A stretch of 64,000 nucleotides of DNA from Wenyingzhuangia aestuarii (GCF_011927765.1 NZ_JAATJG010000013.1:61214-125213); one strand, 5' to 3'; counted from the first letter of the stretch, positions 54,353 to 63,872 are shown. The notes: generated from the sequence alone by a model not told the origin. Made by a program: numbers and translations.

Positions 54353-54793
54353 ATGCTTACTTGGAAAGATATTATTCATTATTCAGTTAACGGAAATCCT
54401 ACTCCAGATGTTAGAGTGGAAAAAACAGAAGCTGAATGGAAAGCGTTATTAACACCTGCACAATTTAGGATTACTAGAATGTCGGGTACAGAAATGCCCC
54501 ATACAGGAGCTTACTGTAGTAGTCACGATGCTGGTTTGTACAGCTGTATTTGTTGCGGAAATGAGTTATTTGACTCTAGCATTAAATTTGAATCGGGAAC
54601 GGGTTGGCCAAGTTTTACACAACCGGTAAAAGACAATGCCATTAAATATATTAAAGATAGTACACATGGCATGATACGTGTAGAAATACAATGTAACAAT
54701 TGCGATAGCCATTTGGGTCATATTTTTCCTGATGGTCCAGAACCAAGTGGTTTGCGTTATTGTGTAAATTCAGAATCATTAGTAAAAAAATAA
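54353..54793 (+). CDS. msrB: Peptide-methionine (R)-S-oxide reductase
   Basis: A 146-residue methionine sulfoxide reductase B. The zinc site uses C65/C68 (SCICCGNELF) and C114/C117 (QCNNCDSH), and the catalytic cysteine is C137 in GLRYCVNSESL. It reduces methionine-R-sulfoxide in proteins. No signal peptide is present, so it acts in the cytoplasm. It is directly followed by msrA (1-bp gap), giving both stereospecific repair activities, and then by a GNAT gene and selO, which also has redox links. Confidence 0.95.
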   Translation: MLTWKDIIHYSVNGNPTPDVRVEKTEAEWKALLTPAQFRITRMSGTEMPHTGAYCSSHDAGLYSCICCGNELFDSSIKFESGTGWPSFTQPVKDNAIKYIKDSTHGMIRVEIQCNNCDSHLGHIFPDGPEPSGLRYCVNSESLVKK

Positions 54794-54794
54794 A

Positions 54795-55331
54795 ATGAAA
54801 AACATAGAACAAGCAACATTAGGTGCCGGATGTTTTTGGTGTGTAGAAGCTTTTTTTAACGAAGTAAAAGGAGTTTTAAAAGCCGTATCTGGTTACAGCG
54901 GAGGTACTGTTCCTGGAACTCCAACTTATAGAGAAATCTGTTCAGGCTTAACAGGACATGCAGAAGTTATTCGTGTATCGTACGATGCTGATCTTATTTC
55001 TTTTGAAGAACTATTGTTATTATTTTTTACAGCCCACGATCCTACTACATTAAACAGACAAGGTGCTGATAGAGGTACTCAATATCGTTCTGTTATTTTT
55101 TATCACAACAATACGCAAAAAGAAATTGCAGAAGGAGTTATTAACGAATTTCAACAATACTTTGAAGATCCTATAGTCACAGAAGTGAGTCCTCTAATTA
55201 ATTATTTTGATGCAGAAGACTATCATCAAGGCTATTACAAACAAAATCCAGAACAAGGTTATTGTGCCATGGTTGTAGGTCCTAAACTCCATAAACTAAG
55301 AGAATTGCATCAAGCAAAATTAAAAAAATAA
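54795..55331 (+). CDS. msrA: Peptide-methionine (S)-S-oxide reductase
   Basis: A 178-residue methionine sulfoxide reductase A. The catalytic motif is GAGCFWCVEAFF (C13), with YSGG, GHAEVIRVSYD and the C-terminal HQGYYKQNPEQGYC, all standard for the family. It repairs methionine-S-sulfoxide using thioredoxin. It follows msrB after 1 bp and is 4 bp from the next gene, so the genes form one oxidative-damage-repair operon. Confidence 0.95.
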   Translation: MKNIEQATLGAGCFWCVEAFFNEVKGVLKAVSGYSGGTVPGTPTYREICSGLTGHAEVIRVSYDADLISFEELLLLFFTAHDPTTLNRQGADRGTQYRSVIFYHNNTQKEIAEGVINEFQQYFEDPIVTEVSPLINYFDAEDYHQGYYKQNPEQGYCAMVVGPKLHKLRELHQAKLKK

Positions 55332-55335
55332 GATT

Positions 55336-55605
55336 TTGGAAATAGAACATCAAAAAGACAAAAACAGATACATTTTAACTATTGATGATCAAATAGCTAA
55401 AGTGGAATATATGATAAAAAACAATCTTATGTACCTTACCCACTCCGAAGTTCCTAATAGCTTAAGAGGACAAGGTGTTGGAAAAAAGTTGGTGACTCAA
55501 ACTTTTGAAAAACTAACCGAAGAAGGATACAAAGCTGTTGCGGTTTGTAGCTATGTAAAAGCCATAGCACAGCGTAGCGAAAAATGGAAAAACATTATTT
55601 CCTAA
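55336..55605 (+). CDS. Small GNAT-fold acetyltransferase (NATD1/YjdJ-like), TTG start
   Basis: An 89-residue protein of the short GNAT family. It starts at TTG, because the next ATG would remove the first beta strand (EIEHQKDKNRYILTI). The acetyl-CoA loop is PNSLRGQGVGKKLV, and VAVCSYVKAI completes the fold. Substrates of this family are unknown. It lies 4 bp after msrA and 11 bp before selO. Confidence 0.85.
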   Translation: MEIEHQKDKNRYILTIDDQIAKVEYMIKNNLMYLTHSEVPNSLRGQGVGKKLVTQTFEKLTEEGYKAVAVCSYVKAIAQRSEKWKNIIS

Positions 55606-55616
55606 CCATCTACCCT

Positions 55617-57158
55617 ATGAAATTAAACATTCAAGACACCTTTACTTCTGAATTACCTGCAGATAGCAACACCGAAAATTTTACTAGACAGGTAGAAAAC
55701 GCTTGTTTTTCTTTAGCAAGCCCCATACAGACAAAAGCCCCCCAATTACTACATGTAAATACAGAGGTTGCCCAAAAATTAGGTTTTACTCAGAATGATC
55801 TAGAAAGTAAAGACTTTTTAAATATTGTAACAGGAAACAACGTTTATCCTAACACCACTCCTTATGCTATGTGCTATGGAGGGCATCAATTTGGAAACTG
55901 GGCAGGACAATTGGGTGATGGTAGAGCGATTAATTTGTTTCAAGTAAAAACCGATGCATCTTATACCTTACAATTAAAAGGAGCAGGAAAAACTCCTTAC
56001 TCTAGAACGGCTGATGGATTGGCTGTATTGCGTTCTTCTATTAGAGAATATTTATGTGCAGAAGCTATGTATCATTTAGGAGTTCCCACAACACGTTCTT
56101 TATCCTTATCCCTTTCTGGTGATGATGTGTTAAGAGATGTTTTGTACAACGGAAATCCTGCCTACGAACCTGGAGCAATTGTAGGAAGAGTGGCAGAAAG
56201 TTTTATTCGTTTTGGAAGTTTTCAAATTTTTGCTTCTAGAAATGACAAAACAACCCTAGCCGCTTTGATGAATTATACCATACGTCATCATTTTCCGCAT
56301 TTGGAAGAAAACAATAAAGAAGATTATGCAAAGCTATTTCAAGAAATTGTAAATGCAACGGTAAAAATGATCGTACACTGGCAACGTGTTGGTTTTGTAC
56401 ATGGAGTTATGAATACCGATAACATGTCTATACTAGGTTTAACTATTGACTACGGTCCTTACGGATGGTTAGATAATTTTGATCCAGATTGGACTCCAAA
56501 TATTACCGATAGCCAAAACAGAAGATACCGATACGGACAACAAGCCAATATTGGTTTATGGAATTTGTATCAGTTAGCTAATACCTTTTATACGCTTACC
56601 GAAGATGCTGCTCCGCTAGAAGAAGCGTTAAATAGTTACAAAACTCAGTTCGAAGCTCAAAACTTAGCAATGATGTGTGCTAAAATTGGAATTCAAACGC
56701 CAAACAAGCAAGACTATATTTTAATTCAATCCTTAGAAACCAATCTAAAATTGATAGAAACAGACATGACTATTTTCTATAGATTATTAGCTACAGCTAC
56801 TAAAATTGAAGATTGTTTAGAAGCCTTTTACATTCCAGAACAATTAAAAGGAGAAACTTTAACAGAATGGCAAGTTTGGTTTGATCAATACACAACAAGA
56901 TTAAGCTCTGAAACACTATCTAAAGAAGATAGAATTGCTAAAATGAATGCTGTCAATCCAAAATACGTGTTGCGTAATTACATGTCTCAGCTAGCCATTG
57001 AAGCTGCCGAAAATAAAGATTATTCGTTGATAGAAGAATTCTATCAATTGGTTCAGAATCCTTACGATGAGCAACCCGAATATCAAAAATGGTTTGCCAA
57101 AAGACCCGATTGGGCTAAAAAGAAAGTAGGCTGTTCTATGTTAAGTTGTAGTAGTTAA
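55617..57158 (+). CDS. selO: SelO/YdiU protein AMPylase
   Basis: A 513-residue pseudokinase that transfers AMP to proteins, as known for SelO. YGGHQFGNWAGQLGDGRAINL, LQLKGAGKTPYSRTADGLAVLRSSIREYL and FVHGVMNTDNMSILGLTIDYGPYGWLD are diagnostic. The C-terminus CSMLSCSS carries two cysteines where animal SelO has selenocysteine; they may form a redox switch. I chose the ATG after the preceding stop codon; an upstream ATG would overlap the GNAT gene. Neighbouring methionine-sulfoxide reductases fit SelO's proposed role in oxidative stress. Confidence 0.95.
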   Translation: MKLNIQDTFTSELPADSNTENFTRQVENACFSLASPIQTKAPQLLHVNTEVAQKLGFTQNDLESKDFLNIVTGNNVYPNTTPYAMCYGGHQFGNWAGQLGDGRAINLFQVKTDASYTLQLKGAGKTPYSRTADGLAVLRSSIREYLCAEAMYHLGVPTTRSLSLSLSGDDVLRDVLYNGNPAYEPGAIVGRVAESFIRFGSFQIFASRNDKTTLAALMNYTIRHHFPHLEENNKEDYAKLFQEIVNATVKMIVHWQRVGFVHGVMNTDNMSILGLTIDYGPYGWLDNFDPDWTPNITDSQNRRYRYGQQANIGLWNLYQLANTFYTLTEDAAPLEEALNSYKTQFEAQNLAMMCAKIGIQTPNKQDYILIQSLETNLKLIETDMTIFYRLLATATKIEDCLEAFYIPEQLKGETLTEWQVWFDQYTTRLSSETLSKEDRIAKMNAVNPKYVLRNYMSQLAIEAAENKDYSLIEEFYQLVQNPYDEQPEYQKWFAKRPDWAKKKVGCSMLSCSS

Positions 57159-57188
57159 AAAACACTCATACCACAAAACAACTATTAA

Positions 57189-57223
57189 GGGGAACATATG
57201 TTGTAAATAAACATATGTTCCCC
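57189..57223. repeat. Perfect 14-bp inverted repeat after selO
   Basis: GGGGAACATATGTT and AACATATGTTCCCC flank a 7-base loop. The stem is strong but lacks a T run on either strand, so it is not a classical terminator. It may still stop or stabilise the selO transcript. Confidence 0.7.
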
Positions 57224-57285
57224 CTATAAAACCAATACTTTCTCTCAAAAAACTGTTCCTTTTAGTTTTCAAAAGCAAGTTCCCC

Positions 57286-57293
57286 TAATTTTG
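57286..57293 (+). promoter_or_regulatory. -7 box of the repeat-protein gene
   Basis: TAATTTTG fits TAnnTTTG exactly and lies 29 bp ahead of the start codon. No matching TTG is seen upstream. Confidence 0.4.
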
Positions 57294-57322
57294 AAGTATT
57301 AACCAAAATAATATTTCAAATT

Positions 57323-58054
57323 ATGAAAACAAATACTCCATTCTTAAAAAGAATTCTTACTACAGTATTAGTAGTTGCAAGTTTTTCTTTTGCATCTGCA
57401 CAAGATGATAAGGTAGCCTTTACAAACAGAACTAATAGTGTAGTTAACAAAAAACCTTTAAGTTTTGAAATTGAATACACGGCTAAAAAAACTAGAGACA
57501 TTACTTTAGAACTAAAAAATCCTAAAACAAACAAATGGGTTGCAGGAAAAACTATTAAAGTAAAAAAAGGTTCTGGTAAAATTACCATGAAGTTAAATAC
57601 AAAAGATCAGTTTGTAGACGGAAGTCATTATCAAATAGGTGTTTCTATTAGACCGGCAGGAACTACTTGGAAAGAAAATATTAATATAGATGTTATTAAA
57701 CCTTTTACTATTGGAAAAACAGATGTTGCCTCAGAATTAATTGACAAAGTTTCTTTTGTAAACACCCCTACAAGCATTGACAGTGGAAAATCTGCAATGT
57801 TTGAAGTACAATATTCTGCTACAGAAGACAGAGAAATTAATTTAGAAATTAAAGACCCTAAAACAAACAAATGGATTGCGGGATCTCTTAAAAAAGTAGA
57901 AAAAGGTACAGGTGTTGTTAAAATGAAAGTTTGGAGTAAAGATGGTATTCCACAAGGAGAAGGAAAACAAATTATTGTATCTATTAGACCTGTTGGATCT
58001 ACTTGGAAAGAAATAATTAACAAACAAGTTGTAAAGCAAGTAAGCATTAAATAA
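57323..58054 (+). CDS. Secreted protein with two tandem beta-sandwich repeats
   Basis: A 243-residue protein with a signal peptide (1-26). Two copies of about 105 residues follow. Copy one has KVAFTNRTNSV, ITLELKNPKTNKWVAGKTIK and QIGVSIRPAGTTWKE. Copy two has KVSFVNTPTSI, INLEIKDPKTNKWIAGSLKK and IIVSIRPVGSTWKE. The units are strongly alike, so the duplication is recent. Comparable domains occur attached to algal polysaccharidases in marine Flavobacteriia, so polysaccharide binding is plausible, but I cannot assign a family. It is a single-gene unit with a strong terminator. Confidence 0.75.
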   Translation: MKTNTPFLKRILTTVLVVASFSFASAQDDKVAFTNRTNSVVNKKPLSFEIEYTAKKTRDITLELKNPKTNKWVAGKTIKVKKGSGKITMKLNTKDQFVDGSHYQIGVSIRPAGTTWKENINIDVIKPFTIGKTDVASELIDKVSFVNTPTSIDSGKSAMFEVQYSATEDREINLEIKDPKTNKWIAGSLKKVEKGTGVVKMKVWSKDGIPQGEGKQIIVSIRPVGSTWKEIINKQVVKQVSIK

Positions 58055-58075
58055 TCTCTTATTATTTAATGATTT

Positions 58076-58113
58076 AAACTGCCATTTATTTATTATAAAT
58101 GGCAGTTTTTTTT
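58076..58113 (+). terminator. Terminator of the repeat-protein gene
   Basis: AACTGCCATTTAT and ATAAATGGCAGTT form a perfect stem with eight T residues after it, 22 bp past the stop codon. Confidence 0.9.
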
Positions 58114-58137
58114 ATCGCTATTTTATACATTTGGTAT

Positions 58138-59064
58138 ATGACAAAAATAGGATTGGGTCTGGCTGCTTTAGGGAGACCAGAATATATAAATATTAGAGAC
58201 GAAAAAAACATAGACAAAAGTGAAAGTAGTTTTAAAAACAATGCTTTTGAAATGTTAAACGCTGCTTATCAATTAGGTATTCGTTATTTTGATACCGCAC
58301 CGTCTTACGGAAAAGGAGAGTCTTTTTTAAAAGAATGGCAAAAAACTACTCAACATTCTGATAGTATTTTAGCTACGAAATGGGGATACACTTACGTTGC
58401 CAATTGGCAATTGGGTTATAAAGGTGCTCACGAAGTAAAAGAACACAGCCTAGAAAAACTTGTAGAACAATGGGAAGTTTCTAAAGAAATGCTTCCAGAC
58501 TTAAAAGTATATCAAATACATTCTGCTACGCTAGAAAGTGGAGTTCTAGAAAATAATAAGGTCTTAAAAAAACTTAGTGAAATTAAGAACGAAACTGGCT
58601 TACAAATAGGCTTAACAACAAGCGGACCTAATCAAAGTAGAGTTCTACAAGAAGCTTCAAGCATTAAAATCAACAATCATTATTTGTTTGATGTTTTTCA
58701 GGTTACCTACAATGTCTTAGAACAAAGTACTTTTAAAACCTTATCTGATTTAATCAAACTAGGTAAAAAAATAGTAATTAAAGAGGGAATTGCAAACGGT
58801 AGAATTTTTAAAAACACTCCTCCCCTTTTAACAGATTTAGCTACAAAACACAATGTAGGTGTAGATGCTATCGCCTTACGATTTATTATAGATACTTTAC
58901 AACCTTATATAGTACTTAGCGGTGCTTTTACCCAAAATCAATTACAAGAAAATTTAAAAGCTTTAAGCTTTGAATTGAGTAGTGATGACCTAAAAGACTT
59001 AACCAACTTAAATGTAAATACAGACAATTACTGGAACGAACGTAAACAACTGTCTTGGAATTAA
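58138..59064 (+). CDS. Aldo/keto reductase family oxidoreductase
   Basis: A 308-residue cytoplasmic protein with the aldo/keto reductase barrel. RYFDTAPSYGKGESFL carries the catalytic Asp/Tyr pair, ATKWGY the lysine, and YQIHSA the His region. The NADPH-binding end is TLQPYIVLSGAFTQNQLQENL. Members reduce aldehydes or ketones; the substrate is unknown. I use the ATG after the terminator of the preceding gene, since the longer frame would begin within that hairpin. It stands alone. Confidence 0.85.
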   Translation: MTKIGLGLAALGRPEYINIRDEKNIDKSESSFKNNAFEMLNAAYQLGIRYFDTAPSYGKGESFLKEWQKTTQHSDSILATKWGYTYVANWQLGYKGAHEVKEHSLEKLVEQWEVSKEMLPDLKVYQIHSATLESGVLENNKVLKKLSEIKNETGLQIGLTTSGPNQSRVLQEASSIKINNHYLFDVFQVTYNVLEQSTFKTLSDLIKLGKKIVIKEGIANGRIFKNTPPLLTDLATKHNVGVDAIALRFIIDTLQPYIVLSGAFTQNQLQENLKALSFELSSDDLKDLTNLNVNTDNYWNERKQLSWN

Positions 59065-59094
59065 GTTTTTACCATTTAATTAAAACCTACATAG

Positions 59095-59126
59095 AAGCCC
59101 CATTTGCAATGCAAATGGGGCTTTTT
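59095..59126 (+). terminator. Terminator of the aldo/keto reductase gene
   Basis: AAGCCCCATTTGC and GCAAATGGGGCTT form a 13-bp stem with a 3-base loop and a T run, 30 bp after the stop. On the other strand the T run is poor, so it mainly serves the plus-strand gene. Confidence 0.85.
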
Positions 59127-59145
59127 AAATAAACACACATTACTA

Positions 59146-60591
59146 CTAAAAAATCCCTGGAATTCCTGGTAGTTGTCCTGCTACAGCAAGAGAAACCACA
59201 CAAACAATAAACATTACACCAGGTATTACTAGTTTTTCTTTCCAAGTTAGTCCCTTGGCTCTTTCTCTATCTCCTATTAACCCCATATTATCTAACAACA
59301 TGGTTAAAGCCCATCCAAAAACAGGGTTTACAAAAGCACAGGCAAAAATACAAGTACCGGCACTTACAGAATCTTTTTCTTTTTTAACCATTTGCATTCC
59401 CGCCTCTAACAAAGGCAAAAACACTCCTACAATTAAAGCGACTCTTAATACAGGTTGCCACATGGCCAAATCCATAGGATATCCAAAAATGGAAGCCAAC
59501 ACACAAAAAATAGCGGTTAATAAAGCTCCTCCCGGAATGGGTCTTTTGGCAATGGCAGCTGGAATCATATAGGTTCCCCAAGAAGAAGCAATATTTCCTC
59601 CTCCTAAAAAGGATCCTACAACTTGTCTTACAGAAGCTACCGACATAGTATCATCTACATCCATTAATGTTTTTTCTGACCCTTTAGGATAATTCATTTC
59701 TTGAAAAACTCTGTGTCCTAAAAAATCTGGAGACCACATAGCCACAGCTAAAATAGTGAAGGGAATTACCGCAATATAGTTTTCTAAACTAGGCCATCCC
59801 ATTTGCCATCCTGTAGTTTCTCCCCACCACCACATAGGATTCATGTGAGGCAATCCTGGTTTTGTGGTAAACTCAAAATTCGCTCCCATAAAATAAGCAA
59901 CCAAACCTGCTAAAAGAGAACACAGAGGAATAGCCATCCATCTTTTCCCTACTCTAGCTAAGTAGGCATAAATTAAAATAATCATTCCTATAATTACAAA
60001 AGAAATGGTACTCTGATCATTTTTAGCTCCCCAAGCTTCCAATTTATCTATCTGACTAATTAATCCCATAGCCCCTAAATAGATTAGCAAACCTCCTCTT
60101 ACTCCAATACCTGTAAGATTCATTAATTTAGAACCACCTTTGGTAATACTTAATAGAATTCCAAACACACCAATTAAAATTCCTAACGCTAAAGGATGAC
60201 CTCCTGCAGCTGCAATAATGGGAATTAAAGGAATCATGGGACCATGAGTTCCTGATAAATTTGCATTTGGATTTAAAATAGCTGAAAATAAAATCACAAA
60301 TAAACCTCCTGCAATTAACAATTCATATCTAACATTTTCTGCAACAAATTCAGGCGTTAAACCATACTGAGCAGCAAATGCAGCTACTACAGCAGTAACC
60401 ATTACTACTTTTCCAATTGTTGCGGCTAATCCTGGAGCAATGTCTTCTATTTCGATAGAATAATCTCTAAAAGGTAAATTGATTCGCCATTTTCTAAAAT
60501 TTAAAATAGACAATTCATGTTCTAAATACTCCTTTCTTGTTTTAAACTCTTTTGATTGTTTTCTTCTATCTTTATAAGATTCTTTACTCAT
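59146..60591 (-). CDS. DUF3360-like multi-spanning permease
   Basis: A 481-residue inner membrane protein from the ATG at MSKESYKDRRK; an ATG 24 bp earlier is possible. About 11-12 hydrophobic segments follow a cytoplasmic N-terminus of 70 residues. NPNANLSGTHGPMIPLIPIIAAAGGHPLALGI is like the first half of NCS2/SulP-type transporters. The overall sequence (GETTGWQMGWPS, WSPDFLGHRVFQEMNYPKGSE) corresponds to what I recall of DUF3360, whose substrate is unknown. It is a single-gene unit with valS behind it. Confidence 0.65.
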   Translation of the reverse strand: MSKESYKDRRKQSKEFKTRKEYLEHELSILNFRKWRINLPFRDYSIEIEDIAPGLAATIGKVVMVTAVVAAFAAQYGLTPEFVAENVRYELLIAGGLFVILFSAILNPNANLSGTHGPMIPLIPIIAAAGGHPLALGILIGVFGILLSITKGGSKLMNLTGIGVRGGLLIYLGAMGLISQIDKLEAWGAKNDQSTISFVIIGMIILIYAYLARVGKRWMAIPLCSLLAGLVAYFMGANFEFTTKPGLPHMNPMWWWGETTGWQMGWPSLENYIAVIPFTILAVAMWSPDFLGHRVFQEMNYPKGSEKTLMDVDDTMSVASVRQVVGSFLGGGNIASSWGTYMIPAAIAKRPIPGGALLTAIFCVLASIFGYPMDLAMWQPVLRVALIVGVFLPLLEAGMQMVKKEKDSVSAGTCIFACAFVNPVFGWALTMLLDNMGLIGDRERAKGLTWKEKLVIPGVMFIVCVVSLAVAGQLPGIPGIF

Positions 60592-60652
60592 TCTGTATAT
60601 TTTTATAAAAAACATAAATATAACAACATATCCTTACAAAATACACAATAAC

Positions 60653-60688
60653 AAAAAAAGTCCCTATGAAAACTCATAGGGACTTTTT
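60653..60688 (-). terminator. Terminator of valS
   Basis: AAAAAGTCCCTATGA and TCATAGGGACTTTTT form a perfect stem, T-rich on the minus strand, 25 bp after the valS stop. Confidence 0.9.
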
Positions 60689-60713
60689 AAAAGGTATTAA
60701 AAGAAAGTTACAG

Positions 60714-63347
60714 CTACACTAAAGAACTTAAACTTGCTTTAATAGTTTCTATTTTAGACAAAGCATCTGCTTCTTTTTTGCGTTCACTTGCAATTACTTG
60801 CTCTGGTGCATTGTTTACAAAACGCTCGTTAGATAGTTTCTTTTGAACTGATTTTAAGAAACCTTCTGTATACTTTAATTCCTCTGTTAACTTAGCAACT
60901 TCTGCTTCTACATCAATAGCCCCTGCCATAGGCACAAAGTATTCGTTAGACTGTACACGGAAACTTAAAGCTCCATCTACAGAAGCATCTACATAAGACA
61001 ATTCTGCAATGTTACACATTTTGGTAATCACAGCATCAAAGTCTTTAGCGGTGTTGTTATTGTTTAAAACAGCTAAATCAATAGTTTCTTTAAAAGAGAT
61101 GTTTTTATCTTTTCTAATGGTTCTAATTCCTGAAATTACCTCAGAAGCTACTTCAAATCCTTTGATAATTTCATCGTTATAAGCAACTGCTTTTGGATAT
61201 TCTGCAATTACTAAAGCTTCTTCTGCTGTTCTATCGGTAATTAACTGCCAAATTTCCTCTGTTAAGTGAGGCATAAAAGGATGTAATATTTTTAAGTTAT
61301 CTTCTAAAATAGCAATTACTTCTTTATAAGTTACAGCATCCATAGGTGTACCATAGGTAGGTTTGATCATTTCTAAGAACCAAGCACAGAAATCTTCCCA
61401 TACTAACTTATAAATACTCATTAAAGAATCACTCAATCTATAGACCTCAAAATTAGCATCTACTTCTGCCAATGTTTTTTGGAATTTAGCTTTGTACCAA
61501 TTGATGGCAATGTTAGAAGCTTCTGGTTGAGCTTCAGTTTCAGAAACTTCCCAACCTTTAATCAACTTAAATGCATTCCAAATTTTGTTGGTAAAGTTAC
61601 GTCCTTGTGCACATAAATCTTCATCAAACATTAAGTCGTTTCCAGCAGCTGCAGATAATAACAATCCTACACGAACACCATCGGCACCATATTGTTGCAT
61701 TAACTCAATAGGATCAGGAGAGTTTCCTAAAGATTTAGACATTTTACGTCTTTGCTTGTCTCTTACAATTCCTGTAAAATATACGTTGCTAAACGGTTTT
61801 TCTTGTTTAAACTCATATCCTGCAAATACCATTCTAGCGACCCAGAAGAAAATAATATCTGGACCTGTAACTAAATCGTTTGTTGGATAGTAATAGTTAA
61901 TTTCTTCGTTTTCTGGATTGTTAATTCCATCAAAAACCGAAATAGGCCATAACCAAGAAGAGAACCAAGTATCTAAAGCATCTTCATCTTGTTTTAAATC
62001 GGCAACTGTTAAAGCACTGTTTCCTGTTTTTTCAATAGCCAATGGCAAAGCTTCTTCTATAGACGTTGCTACCACAAACTCCTCTACTCCTTCTCCGTAG
62101 AAAAAAGCTGGAATTTGGTGTCCCCACCATAATTGACGAGAAATATTCCAATCGCGAATGTTTTCTAACCAATGACGATAGGTATTGTTGTAACGCTTAG
62201 GATACAATTTAATTTCTTCATCTTTTAAAACCGCATCTAAAGCTGGTTTTACCATATCTTCCATGCGTAAAAACCACTGAGCAGAAATTTTAGGCTCTAT
62301 AACAGCCTTGGTTCTTTCAGACGTTCCTACTTTGTGCATGTGTTGTTCTACTTTTACCAAAGCCCCAATTTCTTCAAGCTCTTTGGTAATTTCTTTACGA
62401 ACTACAAATCTGTCTTTTCCTTTGTAATGTAACCCATTGTCATTTAAAGTAGCATCATCATTTAAAATGTCTATTACTTCTAAATTGTGTTTCTCTCCTA
62501 TCAATTTATCATTTTGATCGTGCGCAGGAGTGATTTTTAAACAACCCGTTCCAAACTCAATATCTACATATTCATCTTCTATAATAGGAATCACTCTATT
62601 GGCAATAGGAACAATTACGTTCTTACCTTTTAAATGTGCATATCTTTCATCATCAGGGTTGATACAAATAGCCGTATCACCTAATAAAGTTTCTGGACGA
62701 GTAGTTGCAATAGTAACCACCTCTTCAGAACCTTCAATTTTATAATTGATGTGATAGAAGTTTCCTTGTTTTTCTTCAAAAATTACTTCTTCATCAGACA
62801 AGGTTGTTTTTGCTTCAGGATCCCAGTTTACCATGCGGTACCCTCTGTAAATGTCTCCTTTTTTATATAAGTCTACAAAAACCTTAGTTACGGCTTCACT
62901 TAAATCAGCATCCATGGTAAACTTTGTACGTTCCCAATCGCAAGAAGCACCTAGTTTTTTTAATTGATCTAAAATAATTCCACCATGCTTATCTGTCCAC
63001 TCCCAAGCGTGCTTTAAGAATTCATCACGAGTTAAATCCTCTTTATTGATTCCTTCGGCTTTTAACTTGGCAACTACTTTAGCTTCGGTAGCAATAGAAG
63101 CATGATCGGTACCAGGTACCCAACAAGCATTGTAACCTCTTAAACGTGCACGTCTTATTAATACATCTTGAATTGTATTGTTTAACATGTGTCCCATGTG
63201 TAAAACTCCCGTTACGTTTGGCGGGGGAATTACAATAGTGTAAGGCTCTTTTTCGTTTGGTACGGAATGAAAATAATTGTTTTTCGTCCAGTAATCGTAC
63301 CATTTCTCTTCTACAGCTGTAGCATTATATGTATTAGGAATACTCAT
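60714..63347 (-). CDS. valS: Valine--tRNA ligase
   Basis: An 877-residue class I aminoacyl-tRNA synthetase that charges tRNA-Val. The HIGH motif is PNVTGVLHMGHML (H50-H53) and the KMSKS motif is RRKMSKSLGN (535-539). The editing domain (about 190-330: TTRPETLLGDTAICINP) and a C-terminal coiled-coil arm (810-877) are present. Length is normal. It stands alone between the permease and a divergent DUF1573 gene. Confidence 0.98.
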   Translation of the reverse strand: MSIPNTYNATAVEEKWYDYWTKNNYFHSVPNEKEPYTIVIPPPNVTGVLHMGHMLNNTIQDVLIRRARLRGYNACWVPGTDHASIATEAKVVAKLKAEGINKEDLTRDEFLKHAWEWTDKHGGIILDQLKKLGASCDWERTKFTMDADLSEAVTKVFVDLYKKGDIYRGYRMVNWDPEAKTTLSDEEVIFEEKQGNFYHINYKIEGSEEVVTIATTRPETLLGDTAICINPDDERYAHLKGKNVIVPIANRVIPIIEDEYVDIEFGTGCLKITPAHDQNDKLIGEKHNLEVIDILNDDATLNDNGLHYKGKDRFVVRKEITKELEEIGALVKVEQHMHKVGTSERTKAVIEPKISAQWFLRMEDMVKPALDAVLKDEEIKLYPKRYNNTYRHWLENIRDWNISRQLWWGHQIPAFFYGEGVEEFVVATSIEEALPLAIEKTGNSALTVADLKQDEDALDTWFSSWLWPISVFDGINNPENEEINYYYPTNDLVTGPDIIFFWVARMVFAGYEFKQEKPFSNVYFTGIVRDKQRRKMSKSLGNSPDPIELMQQYGADGVRVGLLLSAAAGNDLMFDEDLCAQGRNFTNKIWNAFKLIKGWEVSETEAQPEASNIAINWYKAKFQKTLAEVDANFEVYRLSDSLMSIYKLVWEDFCAWFLEMIKPTYGTPMDAVTYKEVIAILEDNLKILHPFMPHLTEEIWQLITDRTAEEALVIAEYPKAVAYNDEIIKGFEVASEVISGIRTIRKDKNISFKETIDLAVLNNNNTAKDFDAVITKMCNIAELSYVDASVDGALSFRVQSNEYFVPMAGAIDVEAEVAKLTEELKYTEGFLKSVQKKLSNERFVNNAPEQVIASERKKEADALSKIETIKASLSSLV

Positions 63348-63470
63348 GTGTTGATTTTATTATATAATCAGGTGGCCAAAAATACAAATATCCTAAGGAC
63401 TAAAAAAAATTACGGTATAGTTATTGAATGTTGAATAGAAAAATTTATTTTTATCAAAAATTTAATCAAC

Positions 63471-63872
63471 ATGAGAAAATTAGCACTTATCATTTGCATG
63501 GCTTTAGTTCCTGTTTTAACTTTTGCACAACACGCAAACGCAGCAAAAGACAATACATTAAAGCCTGTACTAAAATTTGAAACGGAAGTTATTGATTACG
63601 GAAAAATAAAACACAATGCTTACGGTGTTCGTTATTTTAAGTTTAAAAACGAAGGTAGCGCTCCATTAGTAATTACAAGCGTAAAAGGAAGCTGTGGATG
63701 TACCGTACCAACAAAACCAGAAGAGCCTATTATGCCTGGTAAAACTGGAGAAATTAAAGTGAAATATGCAACAGACCGTATAGGTAGATTTACCAAAACA
63801 GTAACCATTGTTTCTAATGCTACAGAACAACCTAAAGTAGTTAGAATTAAAGGAGAAGTTTTAAAAGACTAA
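63471..63872 (+). CDS. DUF1573 family secreted protein
   Basis: A 133-residue protein with a signal peptide (1-19) and one Ig-like DUF1573 domain: FETEVIDYGKIKHNAYGVRYFKFKNEG, the short motif SVKGSCGCTVP and GEIKVKYATDRIGRFTKTVTI. The function of the domain is unknown; it is very common in Bacteroidetes. It is transcribed away from valS, and the insertion sequence end lies 38 bp after its stop. Confidence 0.88.
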   Translation: MRKLALIICMALVPVLTFAQHANAAKDNTLKPVLKFETEVIDYGKIKHNAYGVRYFKFKNEGSAPLVITSVKGSCGCTVPTKPEEPIMPGKTGEIKVKYATDRIGRFTKTVTIVSNATEQPKVVRIKGEVLKD

